From positions 6,121,106 to 6,185,105 of the forward strand of contig NC_020174.2 in assembly GCF_000224145.3 (NCBI RefSeq): DNA of 64,000 nt. The letters run 5' to 3'. Position 1 is the first letter of the stretch. Each line of letters opens with the position of its first letter. Source of the stretch: Ciona intestinalis (lineage: Eukaryota; Chordata; Ascidiacea; Phlebobranchia; Cionidae). Under the pieces are notes generated by a model that saw only the letters and a program-made list of their open reading frames with translations, searched no databases and was not told the origin of the DNA. Of this stretch, positions 38,001-48,281 are shown piece after piece. A program made the position numbers and the translations under genes.

Positions 38001-41000
38001 AATTGGCCGGTTGCTGTGTTCTTTATAAACAGATACACAAAACAGATAATGGCCCAAACAACCCAATGATACGATACAGTGGGAGAAATGGACGTTTTTA
38101 TATAAATTGTATATAGAATCAAGGATCACACCATTTGGTAAACAATAGATTTGACGCAATTTTGACGCACAGACGCCGTCCTTTTGTTTAACATATGATT
38201 AATATTTCAGGCTTTTAATTTTCTATACGTCAGTCTCGGCGTAACAATGCTATTTGTGACGCTCGTCTGTAATGCCAGAGTGATAAAAGGTCTCGTGGAA
38301 ATGAAGAAAAGGTAAGTGACATTATATATGACAGGGTGGGGTAAGATGGGACGGGCTACTATTCATTTTTCTTGTCCCATTCATGAGTAAACAAGTTTAA
38401 AGAAATATAAAAATCCTCACGACCCCCACATACCGTTGTTAATTTGGACATTATGTGCTGTAGATGTCCCATTTTACCCTGCAGTTCTATACTTAAAGTT
38501 AAACATTATATCATTATATAACAGCTTATGTAATTGCAGCTTCTCTGCGAACAGTTTGAACTCAAACCACTTAATTTAAATTGATTTCGGTTCATTACGG
38601 TTCGGTCATTATAATCCACGACCCTTAATAATCAGTTTGTCACTTTTAACATTGCAACTAAACGGACGAGAAGCGCTTGTTAAACCAAGATGTAAATTTC
38701 TGCTCACTGCTGCCAAGTTTTTGCAGCGAATGCATAATATATGCTGGATCGCGTGAAGTTCTAATCATTATTTAATGGATATTATGGCGTTATGAATAAT
38801 TGAGCACGTCGAAATTTCACCGAAGATTTTCTTAAACAATTACTCGTAAAAAAATCGCTCGCAAAAAAAGCAAACCGGAACATAAAACTATTTTGTATAT
38901 TGTGGGGTAAGATGGGATATCGTTAGCAGCAAAAATTAAGACTTTCTGATCGAGTTTTGGACAGTTAACAACGTTCTTTTAAAGTCGCGGGAATACGGCC
39001 ACATAATTCTGTAAGTATTTTTTGTTTACTACCGAATGGGACGCAAAAAAGGAATAAAAACATTTTCTATCTTACTCCAGCCCTACCATCCACCAAAACA
39101 AAACGTTTATAATAACGACTTACCCCACGTAGACGTTAATATTTACTTCAAGTGTGGTTTACCGCTATACTTCTAAAATCTGTGTCGTTTTCCTAATTCA
39201 GAGAAATTAAAACGCTATGTTATGTCCTTGGTTGTTGTGGTTTAGCCATACATTGCTGGCGTATTGTTGTTATAATACCACACGTTCACGCAACCACACG
39301 CACTAAGTTTGGACCATCAGTACTGTGTGGGAAGATGGGACACCTTTAGCACATAATATCCAGTTATCCTGATCGTGTTTTAAACAATTAAAACCGGTCT
39401 ATGGTATAGTCCTGAGGATACGGTTTTATATTTCTTTGAATATTCTTTGTTTGTTACCAAATGGGACGAAAATGGAATAGAAATGTGTCCCATCTTGCCC
39501 CACCTTACTATATTACAGTTAATGTAACATCGTTATGCTGAAGGACCGAAGCATATTCTCCTGCATAATAAACCCGCGGGAATAACACCTCGCTCCACCC
39601 CGTTATATCAAAAGCAATTCTTTGTGAAAGTAAAGTCAAGTTTGCCGCCGTAAATTGAATTACTTCACAGCCACCGTCACAGCGGTCGAACCTAAACGCA
39701 ATGTGGTAAAATTAGTTGCTCTCCTGGGATTAGCTTTCCTGTGTGTGGGTCGCATAAGGCCAGTCGTTTGGAACAAACGCAATGTTATGTTTTGGCCAAT
39801 ATATATGACTGACAGCCCATATGATACCATTTCTATTTCACACGTTTCAGTTTAAAAACTAAAACCATGATCAGTGATGGCAGAGGTTTCATTTTTTTAA
39901 TAAACGTGCGTAAAATAAGTTTCTGGCATCACTGAGAGATGGTTTCAGTTTTTAAGCAGAAACGTTTGAAATAAAAATCACATCATACATACGTGCTACC
40001 ATGTTTGTATTCAAACTGACCGGAAAACCCGTGTTTGGTGCTTCAAAATGTGGGAGTAATGTCATTTTCTTTGCAGCTCCAAATGGAATCGTAAATCACG
40101 TCGCAGGACTGTGAGTCGTGAAACGCAGATGATCATACAGTTGCTTGTTATAACACTGATATTCGTAGTCTGTTGGTTGCCACTAATGGTGAGTACCACA
40201 TACTTTTCGTTGCGTTTGTTTTAGCAGTCACAGCTTATAGTAGGATGGGGTAAGATAGGTGGGGTAAGATGGGATATGACTTTATTTTCTCTTCGTCCCA
40301 TTAGGTGGTAAACAAAGAATATTTAGAGAATTATAAAACCGGAATCCTGCGACTCTAAAATAATTGTTAAATGTTTAAAACACGATTATATAACATGGAA
40401 TTTATGTGCTAATGATATCCCAGCTTACCTCATAGTGCTATACATTTATGTATGTGATACTCCATAAACCAACAGTTTCCCCGTACATGAAACAAATTTG
40501 ATACATTATGTTCTTTTTTCTTTTTACCATGCGAACCCCTAATACGACCCCCACAATAATGTCCCCCTATATTTCGATTTAAATAACCATTTTTTCAAGT
40601 CAACAATACGCATCTGCTCCAAACGTCATATAGCTAAATGCCTATGAGTTCAGCGTAATTTAAACCGGGCATATTCATGAAGCAATCAAACGGTTCCGTG
40701 ATTCTGAACGACTCCGAAAACGTAAATCCGCAAAAAAACATCAATTTCAAAAATTTGCGGTCAAAATGTCACGTATCTGACCCCTGCTATAAGCTGTAGC
40801 GGAACCATAATTATTCTTCGAAGCCATGACGATGTATAGAGTGCGCTACGTCGTCCGTGTTTTCTCTGAGCGAAATTTAAACGTCGGGCATGTTTTTTTA
40901 CACGCGGCAGGTCATGGGACTTGTATTCTTACTTTAATAGCGTCGTGACAGCGTTAAGCCGCAACGATAATCCGATCTTATTCGTGTTTCGCGGCCCAAT

Positions 41001-42446
41001 ATTCCAGGAAATGCCTATACGCACTCAAAATATACATGTAATATTTTACAAAATGTTATGCAGCCTAAGGGTATAGACACATAGAAATACATAACATGAC
41101 TGATTTAAATTAAGAGACCGCAATACATTTCTCTTGCATCCGGTTACATTTGCGTTTCAATAGACGTTGACAGATAGAATCAGATTCATAAACATTGCTG
41201 TCAAACCACAATAACTGTGTACAGCAACATACAAAGCTATATAAAGCTATAAAGACATGTGTTATGTTTAGTTTAAATAGACGATCCTAATCTCATAGGT
41301 AAACAAGTTACGGTCACATACAATACACGTCAGCAATATGACATGCCATATAATCTATATACCCACGCGTATATTATGGGAGATTGTACCTTTGTGTGCA
41401 ATCTTACATATACAATGGAAATCCCTTAACAGCCACTGTTCTACATACATGGATTTCAGAGATTTTGTTTTCTTTTCAGTTCCGCATATTTTTCAATCAG
41501 CTTGGGATTAACCTTTCTAGTAAAAGGGATCTAGTGGCGATTTGGCTTGTTGCTGTTAACCCTATACTTGATCCGTGGGTAGGTATTTGAATTACTTTGT
41601 ATGTATTTACCTAGTTTGTAATGTGCCAACTTTGGCCTAAATCACAGGTCCCATGGCGTGCCCCGCCAAATAAGGGCTTCACCCTTACAAAATATGAATG
41701 CAGAAATTGTATGTGTTGAGTCAGTTTTAACTCTTCGAGGACAGGTATTCAAATATGCATTCTGAAACAGGTGTTCACAAAATTGTTTATAACTTTACTT
41801 ATAGTTGGTTCTAGAAAGCTTGCCAAGTTAGCTTTATTTAAAAGAAGAATAATTTACAACGTTTGAAAATATCAATATGGCATTTAAACTTTATTATTAA
41901 AGCAAATTAATAATTTGTATGAACTTTTGGTTTATCATACCCGATGCTATGTTATGGGGCGGACACTTTTGTCGCTTAAACACCGTGACAAAATTTTTCG
42001 CACGATGTACCGAAGCGACCACAAGCAGAAAATGTTTGACAAGCATGGACGACCGTAACCACTGTCACGCTTCTGTCTATGCCCTCAACACAACGGTATC
42101 GATTTTGCGTGACCAGTTTGATGGAAAAGAGTTGTGTCTTATATTAATATAAGCTCTGTCCGTCCATTATATTGTTTTCACTCGTTAGTGGTCATTCGAG
42201 ATTCTTTTTAGCAAACTTTTAAAAATCGAAGTATCTGTAAATTTAATTTCTAACTTTTTTCTTCAGGTTTATATTCTGTTCCGAAAGTCAGTCGCTCGAT
42301 GCGTTCTTCGACTTGCCAAAACCATTGTGTGTTTCGAATACAGGGACTGGTGCCTTAAAATTTCGCCCGCGCGGTGGCGCAAAGACGAGGTCGAGACAAT
42401 AACTGTTGCGGGGAAAGAATTTGAATTGAAAGATTTTAACATCTAG
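32097..42446 (+). CDS. Prostanoid receptor, EP4-like GPCR
   Basis: Nine exons: 32097-32231, 33988-34168, 34756-34928, 35350-35502, 36948-37088, 38211-38311, 40077-40188, 41480-41578, 42267-42446. They total 1275 nt (424 aa), phases consistent. All seven helices are present, roughly one per exon. Family marks: TM2 LTLAVLDLAGTLFTSPIT; TM3 end SIERLMSIRHAYYYH (ERY-type motif as in EP4); the prostanoid ECL2 box YSWCFADW; TM6 VCWLP; TM7 NPILDPW then VYILFRK. The closest family I recall is PTGER4/EP2/IP, Gs-coupled. The prostanoid-binding arginine that normally lies seven residues before NPILDPW's first Pro-Ile is Trp354 here (codon 41543-41545). N-terminus carries an NST sequon (residues ~27-29). 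Introns total ~9 kb, much longer than in neighbouring genes, and hold many repeat B copies. Confidence 0.9.
32313..32506. repeat. Palindromic repeat B copy
   Basis: Ends ATAGAGTGGGGGAAGATGGG and CCGTTTCCCCCACCTTACTAT are inverted and flanked by TA. Confidence 0.75.
32990..33168. repeat. Palindromic repeat B copy (diverged right end)
   Basis: GTAGGTTGGGTAAGATTG left end and TGTTAATTATTGAAAATGCGATT interior are recognisable; the right terminus is eroded. Confidence 0.55.
33246..33441. repeat. Palindromic repeat B copy, near consensus
   Basis: ATAGTAGGATGGGGGGAGAT ... ATCTTCCCCCACCCTACTAT; one of the best preserved copies. Confidence 0.8.
33620..33745. repeat. Dispersed repeat shared with 35775-35905
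   Basis: Both segments contain an AATACGATAACGAAGA-like block and a GCAAAACGACAGTCGTTA block in the same order. The latter is also part of reversed repeat A, so this may be an old repeat A derivative. Confidence 0.4.
34246..34342 (+). repeat. Dispersed repeat A copy
   Basis: ACGAGGTGTATGAAACAGAA ... GTGAGGATAAATAAGTCACA, in receptor intron 2. Confidence 0.7.
35094..35282. repeat. Palindromic repeat B copy (reverse)
   Basis: Interior ATACTGTTATATAATTGTC and ATTACCAAATGGGACGAG, right end CCATATTACCCCAGCCTAC. Confidence 0.6.
35530..35708. repeat. Palindromic repeat B copy
   Basis: ATAGTAAGGTGGGAAGATGG ... CCATCTTACCCCACCCTACT. Confidence 0.75.
35775..35905. repeat. Dispersed repeat shared with 33620-33745
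   Basis: Contains AATACAATAACGAAAGACAA and GCAAAACGACAGTCGTTAAT, the partner of the segment described at 33620. Confidence 0.4.
37523..37730. repeat. Palindromic repeat B copy (reverse)
   Basis: TATAGTAGGTTGGGGGAAGA ... GTCTTCCCCCCATTCTAC. Confidence 0.7.
38325..38491. repeat. Palindromic repeat B copy
   Basis: ACAGGGTGGGGTAAGATGGG begins 13 bp after the donor of receptor exon 6; right end CCCATTTTACCCTGCAG. Confidence 0.65.
38897..39087. repeat. Palindromic repeat B copy (reverse)
   Basis: TGTGGGGTAAGATGGGATA ... CTATCTTACTCCAGCCCTAC. Confidence 0.65.
39320..39512. repeat. Palindromic repeat B copy (reverse)
   Basis: GTGTGGGAAGATGGGACACC ... CCCATCTTGCCCCACCTTAC. Confidence 0.75.
39840..40030. 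repeat. Dispersed partly palindromic repeat, related to 26105-26220
   Basis: CAGTTTAAAAACTAAAACCATG and GATGGTTTCAGTTTTTAAGC are inverted relative to each other; the right part matches the repeat near 26140. Confidence 0.45.
40237..40445. repeat. Palindromic repeat B copy with duplicated end
   Basis: The left terminal motif GGTGGGGTAAGATGGG is preceded by a second partial GATGGGGTAAGATAGG, i.e. two left ends in tandem; right end CCCAGCTTACCTCATAGT. Confidence 0.6.
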
Positions 42447-43371
42447 TCTTGGCCTACGCAACGTATCGAGTTGGTCATGCTGTAGTGCAAGACTGTCTAA
42501 ACTGGCCCATGTTTACACTGTGACGTTTTATTATATTTGTTCCTGCGAATTGCAATAGCGCAGTTTTTATTTTATTTTTGAGTTTATTTTAATTTTCGTT
42601 TATTAATAACGTTAACATGGTCGGCCAAGCAGCATTATAAAGATTACTACCATCATGGGCGTATATTTTCGCGTCAGTATTTTCACGGACGGTACTTCGT
42701 CCCTGTTAAGTTCAATTTGATGTTACTTTTTGCACAACATGCTTCGCCCCATCCATACGTTATTGCAGATTAAAATAAATAATGCATGCGCATAGTATGT
42801 CGCTGCAACGAAGGTTCAATGCCAAGCCTTTTTTCGACGTTTAACAGCATCGATATAAAGTGTTTAGGTGTAATCACGCCTTTCAGTAAACAGTAGGCCT
42901 GCTTACAGGAGTTGCGTTTCCAAAAACATTGCTTTTGTTCGCTGGACAAATAATTCTGGAAGCAATTTTTAGCCAAAAGTGTGTTTTGTGTTATTTAAAC
43001 GAAAGTATGGAAGAGTCCACGATTTTGTGTGTCACTCATTCCAAAGAAGGAGCGTTTGACCGCTTTATGATTTATGTAATAGAAACGGTATGCTGCAAAA
43101 CTTAAAAATACAACAATATATGCTCAATGCTGCTGTCTAACGGCCGGATAAATTTAAGTATTCAAACAACACACAAAATGACGCATGGACTTTTCACCAT
43201 GCAATGGTAAATCGATTATAAGATTACAGTTTCATTGAAATTCTGTTTCACCTTCATGTTAATCAGACATAAACCCCTTCACTAACTTGGCGATATAAAT
43301 TTTACTGTGACATTATAGGTGCTTCCCCTGTATTAGGTGATTCCCCATTTTCTTTCAGTTTCAGAAAGAAA
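42447..43371. other. Prostanoid receptor 3' flank
   Basis: No gene seen. An AATAAA at 42774-42779 could be the receptor polyadenylation signal (3'UTR ~330 nt). The rest is AT-rich with no repeat recognised. Confidence 0.4.
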
Positions 43372-43784
43372 GGAAAAGACGGGTCCTACTAAAACACGCC
43401 CGGCGGGGCCCGGTGGGGCCCGGTGGAAAAAAATATACTAAAACACGCCCGGTGCGGGGCCCGGTGGGGCCCGGTGGGACCCGGTGAGGACCCGGTGTTA
43501 CGAGTCATACTAAAACACGCCCGGTGGGGGGTCCGGTGAGTATTTCTTGAAAGGGGAGCTTTCCCTATGCAAGAGCCACCAAAATGCGTGTGTGAAACAG
43601 AACTTGTGAAAAAATTGGAAGATATTGTCTGTCTTCAAAGCATAAAGATGGCAATTTTCGGTGATAGAAATTACATTCTTGCTCCGCACGTCATCGCTGA
43701 AACAAAATGTGCATAGGAAATAAAACATGATGATGAAAATGGACACGTAATTCGCAAGTCCTTTAATTATCGCTCTGCTAAAAC

Positions 43785-43834
43785 NNNNNNNNNNNNNNNN
43801 NNNNNNNNNNNNNNNNNNNNNNNNNNNNNNNNNN
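43785..43834. other. Assembly gap (50 N)
   Basis: Fifty N inside the long-TIR element, next to a truncated repeat B; likely a hairpin-related sequencing or assembly break. Confidence 0.97.
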
Positions 43835-44054
43835 TTAAAACACGAACAGAAAATTTGGATCTTATGTGCTAAAGGTGCCCCGTCTCCCCCCGTCCTACTA
43901 TAATATTTAAATATCCTGATCGTGTTTTAAACAATTAACAACAGTCTATGGAAGTCGTGAGGACATAGTTTTATAATTCTTTGAATGTTCTTTGCTTACT
44001 ACCAAATGGGACGAGAAATAGAATAAAAAGGTGTCCTATCTTACCCCACCCCCT
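43835..44054. repeat. Repeat B segments nested in the long-TIR element
   Basis: 43835-43905 is the right part of one copy (ending CGTCTCCCCCCGTCCTACTA). 43905-44054 is the greater part of another in the opposite orientation, ending CTATCTTACCCCACCCCCTA. Confidence 0.65.
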
Positions 44055-44529
44055 ATTAACAAAATTCAACGAATAAACTTTTGCTAAAAATACAGTTCAT
44101 TATGTAAGTGTACAACGAAACAAACTTCGTACATCCATAATCAAAGTTAATTTTCAAAAAACTCAACTCGGGGGTCTCATTAGGCTAAAAATCTGAATAC
44201 ACGCATCACATTTTGGTGGATCTTGAATAGGGAAAGCTCCCTTTTCAAGAAATACTCTCCGGGCCCCCCACCGGGCGTGTTTTAGTATGACTCGTAACAC
44301 CGGGTCCTCACCGGGTCCCACCGGGCCCCACCGGGCCCCGCACCGGGCGTGTTTTAGTATATTTTTTTCCACCGGGCCCCACCGGGCCCCGCCGGGCGTG
44401 TTTTAGTAGGACCGGAAAAGACAGACGGACATCATTATTGTAGGGGCGTTAGGACAATTGCTATAAGCGATAGGACAGTATAGAAGATTTGTGTGGCTTT
44501 AGTTTGTATGTTATACAACGACGTCGAAC

Positions 44530-47500
44530 ATGGAGCAGGAAAACGAAGACGTTACTGACCAACGTGCGCTCATGTTTCTAACAGGTACAGATTACTTTCA
44601 TTAAACTTTAAGCAGTTTACGTATATTTATGGAGTTTTTATTATTTTCAGATATACCCTTGAGTTTAAACTCTGCTTTGAAGTGCCATCTGAACAGTGAG
44701 CTAAATTTAGATTCAACAAACAATATATCAGAAGGTTTTCTCATTTAAAATTTATTATATTTATTTTGCTGCAGTAAACAAGTCTTTATGTGATTAATAT
44801 TGGTTTGAAATAGTAACTGTTATTGTCCTATCCTGTTTGGAAAATTTTCTAAGTTTCAATCTTCCAACGCAAACCTATACAACAATAATTACCAAAAATT
44901 TACACATGTGGTAACTTGCAAGCAGGTATAAAGTGTATGCAACAAAACACCTGTGTTATAACGACTGTCGTTGCCCCGCAATGTGAGGATAAATAGGTTA
45001 CATACATGGTAACTTGTAAGCGAGCACGAGGTGTATGAAACAGAACACCTGTGTTATAACGACTGTGACCTCATTCACACAGTATAAAACAGAAACTTTG
45101 CGGAATACAAATGTAAACTTGGCAAAAAACATCTTTAAAAAACAAGGTTTACTGTTTAATATTTATATATATATTAGGCTACCAAATTATATATCTTTAT
45201 ATAATTTTTTTTCGTTCAGATTCTTTTAATGATTCTATCAATTCAACGAATTCCTTTGAACAAGAAGCCAGGAAGGATAAAACAGATGATTGGGCCGCCA
45301 GGTATTTAAGGTGGGAAATGTAATGTGATAATATATTCTGTTACTTCTGCTACTGGGCATAACATAAGTAATCTTCCATTGGCTCATTTGGTATAAAAAA
45401 GGTAGTTTATTTTAGACTGAGTAATATGCTTCACTTTTCCTGTGAACAAAATTTTATGATATTCATGATGTTTGCAAAGTTTTTGCAATCTAACAAGTTG
45501 TATTTTTGTGATACGGAACTTTGTATCACGTATGTGTTTGGAATGTAAGACACAAGATCTAAGAATACTATTCGCAACAACAGGTTTCAAGGTTCATACC
45601 ACTACAAGCGCTCCGTTTCGAATTACGAAAAGGCATCTGGTAATAAAGAAACCAGAAAAAGTATGGCTATTGTGTTATTATATCAAAGCCTCCCAAACTA
45701 TCTATACATTTTAAACGAAAACTTTGGGTAATTTAAAAGACTATAATGTCTATTGCTTAAAACACCTTTAGGCTCATTCATTATTTTAACAGATTCTGTT
45801 TAAATTTGTCAGACTTTATTTTTAAAAAAATGATGATGCCATTTTAGACAAATTATATCTGAAAGAATACAATTTTTACAGGTGTATAAACTAAACACCC
45901 ATGTTATAACAACTGTTGTTGTCGCGCCACATAAGAATAAATAAGTTTCATTCATTCATATATAATGTAGGGCCCTTGAGTGGCGGCAACATACTGATGG
46001 GCATTCCTTCCAGTTCAAGGCAGTGGCAATCACACCGAAGTCATCGAAAAAACTTTGTAACAAAACTGAAGAACGTTACAACCAATATGATGTTGCATAA
46101 CAGGTGAGATGGTTTATAAAACTGAACAATCAGATGTTACTTTATTAAGAGAATGCCAGTGATTGGAAGCTGGTTAAGTTTATGATTATAAACTGCACAC
46201 AACAATTAGAAAAGGTTTATTTCGGGGCCTTTTTGAATGGGCTTTATTTATACTATGCTTTATTTATACTATGCTTTATTTATACTATGCTTTATTTATA
46301 CTATGCTTTATTTATACTATGCTTTATTTATACTATGTAGATATGATTGGATAATATGTATAAATATATAAATAAATATGATGTTTTAGTTTTTATTCAT
46401 TATTAAATGCATACTTGTTGACCTGTCTATCATGCCATATCCTTGCTTTTAAACACCCAATGCTAGTAATTTGTTAATAAAATGTTAATTTGGTTAATAC
46501 TATATTGTCATATGCATAACAATATATTGATATAGAATTAAATATTTTAATTGCAGAGTTCTGCTTGTCTCTCCACCACACAACAACCCATGCGCGATAT
46601 ACTCTGTGATACAGTATGGAAAACACCTTCAAAAGTTAAAAGGGTGAGATTTCTGATGTTTTACATTTTTTATTATCAATTGATTACTTATTAGGAATCG
46701 GCAATTTATATGTGTGTATATAGTATATGCATAAAAGGTGTAATAATTTTTATAAATTTATATATATATAAATTTCTAACTTTTATATGAAGAATTTTGA
46801 GTTGCAGTGGGTTTATATACTTTAAATACATTGTCTATGTTTTTATCTGACTATATATAAATATTATAACATATTGAATTCACACCTAATCCATATTTGT
46901 TTATTTTTTCAAGTTTGGTTTTCCTACTATTGAAAGACCTGTAATATATTTGTGTTTTATTACAGTGCGAGCCATGAAAGCAAGAACCAAATCTTACCCC
47001 AGCATGATTACACAGATCATGGGAAAATTACTTCTGGGTCAAATATTTTGCCTTCAGACAAGAATGTGGTAAATACTTAATTTAATGCTAAGGTGTTGTT
47101 GGTTTTATTATGTTGTGTTTGTTTCCAGGTCTCTTATAAACATCTTCTTAGTCCAACTATATCTTTACCAGGTAAGAAGTGTTAGTTGGTTGTTTCTTGC
47201 TGCTAGAAAAGTTTGGCCAAATTTATAATAAAATATATAATAAAAAAAAACAAATTGTAGTCATCTAGATTATGTATTAAAATATGTTGTGTTATAATTT
47301 AAGTGACCCTTTTTACACATACTCAGCATTTACTTTAGACTGGTTGCAAAAATATGAATTTTCTTTTGTTGCAGAAGGAGTGAACTTACAAAGCTCTGAA
47401 TGGACGTCTGGGAAACATCGGGTAGTTCTTACTTTTAAAAGTCACTTGGTAAGCAAACGGAATATTCCGTTGTGCCAACTGCAGTCCATTATTTGAAAAA

Positions 47501-48281
47501 ACATGCTGTTACTTTCTAAACAAATTTGAAAAAACCACTTTTAAAGAGAAATGACTTTAAAATTACTGTTTTATTAGGTTAGTTTTATCAAGTACACGAA
47601 ACCCAGTGATCTGAAGCGTGACCTAAACCTTAAGTTTAAAGAAGCTTTTCCTCAGGTCAGTCAGGTTTTGTATTATTATCTTTATGTGACTGTTTAACTT
47701 ATTTTCACAGCCCCTTTGGAAATAACATATGTACTTGAATGATCCACATACTGATTGTTAAGTTTTGTTCCAGGTTGCTGTTACCTTGTCTAAAGTTAGA
47801 TCATTGGAGAGGCAAATGCTAAGAACAGCGAAAATATTTGGACTTCAAACTGGGGTTCTTGCGTGCGCAAAGGCATATTTTGAAAGACTTTTGTTTAATT
47901 ATATGATTAGCAAGTCCAATCGTCATCATATTGCTGCTGTGTGTTTACTTATCTCTGCAAAAGTTCATGGTGACTTAATGATGGGATCTGTAGCTAATTT
48001 ACTCTCGGTAAGATATAAAAAAACTATTATACACACAGTTACACATGTGGTAACTGGTAAGCAGGCACAAGATCTGTGAAATAGAACACCCATGTTATAA
48101 TAGCCATCATTGTCTTGTCATGCAAATAAAATAGCCGTGTGCATTATTTAACCAAAATATTTTTTTTCAGTCACTAGAGCATTCATTCAAGACAAGCAAG
48201 TCGAATTTGCTCCGGTTGGAATTTTCAGTGTTTGCTGCCCTTGATTTTTCCTTGGCAGCTCCAATCGACAACGAAAGTTAA
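44530..48281 (+). CDS. CABLES1: CABLES-like CDK5/ABL adaptor
   Basis: Twelve exons: 44530-44584, 44651-44734, 45220-45301, 45584-45639, 45971-46103, 46557-46643, 46966-47068, 47129-47171, 47375-47448, 47578-47655, 47774-48007, 48171-48281. They total 1140 nt (379 aa), all phases consistent. The C-terminal ~140 residues match the CABLES1/2 cyclin-box-like domain: KPSDLKRDLNLKFKEAFPQ, LTLSKVRSLERQM-type helix, AYFERLL, NRHHIAAVCLLISAKVHGDL, and a final LRLEFSVFAALDFSL. CABLES proteins link CDK2/3/5 with ABL and WEE1 (established knowledge). Tunicate copy is shorter than human CABLES1 and diverged in the N-terminal half, with a Ser/Asn-rich start; it cannot be assigned to CABLES1 versus CABLES2. 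Introns carry several repeat A copies, one ending 15 nt before exon 5. Confidence 0.85.
44899..45066 (+). repeat. Dispersed repeat A, one full and one partial copy
   Basis: 44899-44995 complete, followed head-to-tail by a second copy truncated after TTATAACGACTGT at ~45066. Confidence 0.7.
45876..45955 (+). repeat. Degenerate dispersed repeat A beside CABLES exon 5
   Basis: GGTGTATAAACTAAACACCC ... AAGAATAAATAAGTTTCATT; ends ~15 nt before the acceptor at 45970. Confidence 0.6.
46244..46338 (+). repeat. 16-bp tandem repeat (about six copies)
   Basis: Perfect or near-perfect repetition of TTTATTTATACTATGC in CABLES intron 5; probably length-polymorphic. Confidence 0.85.
48029..48130 (+). repeat. 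Degenerate dispersed repeat A
   Basis: ACACATGTGGTAACTGGTAA ... AACACCCATGTTATAATAGCC, in the last CABLES intron, ending ~40 nt before the exon-12 acceptor. Confidence 0.55.

Larger units (their letters stand above)
43381..44413. mobile_element. Long-TIR non-autonomous DNA transposon-like element
   Basis: Terminal inverted repeats of about 200 bp (43381-~43600 and ~44196-44413) start GGTCCTACTAAAACACGCC and differ at only a few bases. The element is flanked by a perfect 9-bp direct repeat, GGAAAAGAC (43372-43380 and 44414-44422), as expected for a target-site duplication. The outer TIR parts are GC-rich arrays of CCCGGTGGGG-like units separated by three TACTAAAACACGCC motifs, very unlike the AT-rich surroundings. 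The interior holds a 50-N gap, two repeat B segments (43835-44054) and no transposase I can see. A 9-bp duplication and long TIRs are typical of Mutator-like elements (established knowledge); assignment to that group is inference. It sits 117 bp upstream of the CABLES ATG. Confidence 0.7.

Noticed and set aside
43381-44413. GC-rich G-run array considered as telomeric or subtelomeric sequence
   Set aside because: The unit is not TTAGGG-like, and the inverted arms with a 9-bp target duplication point to a transposon.
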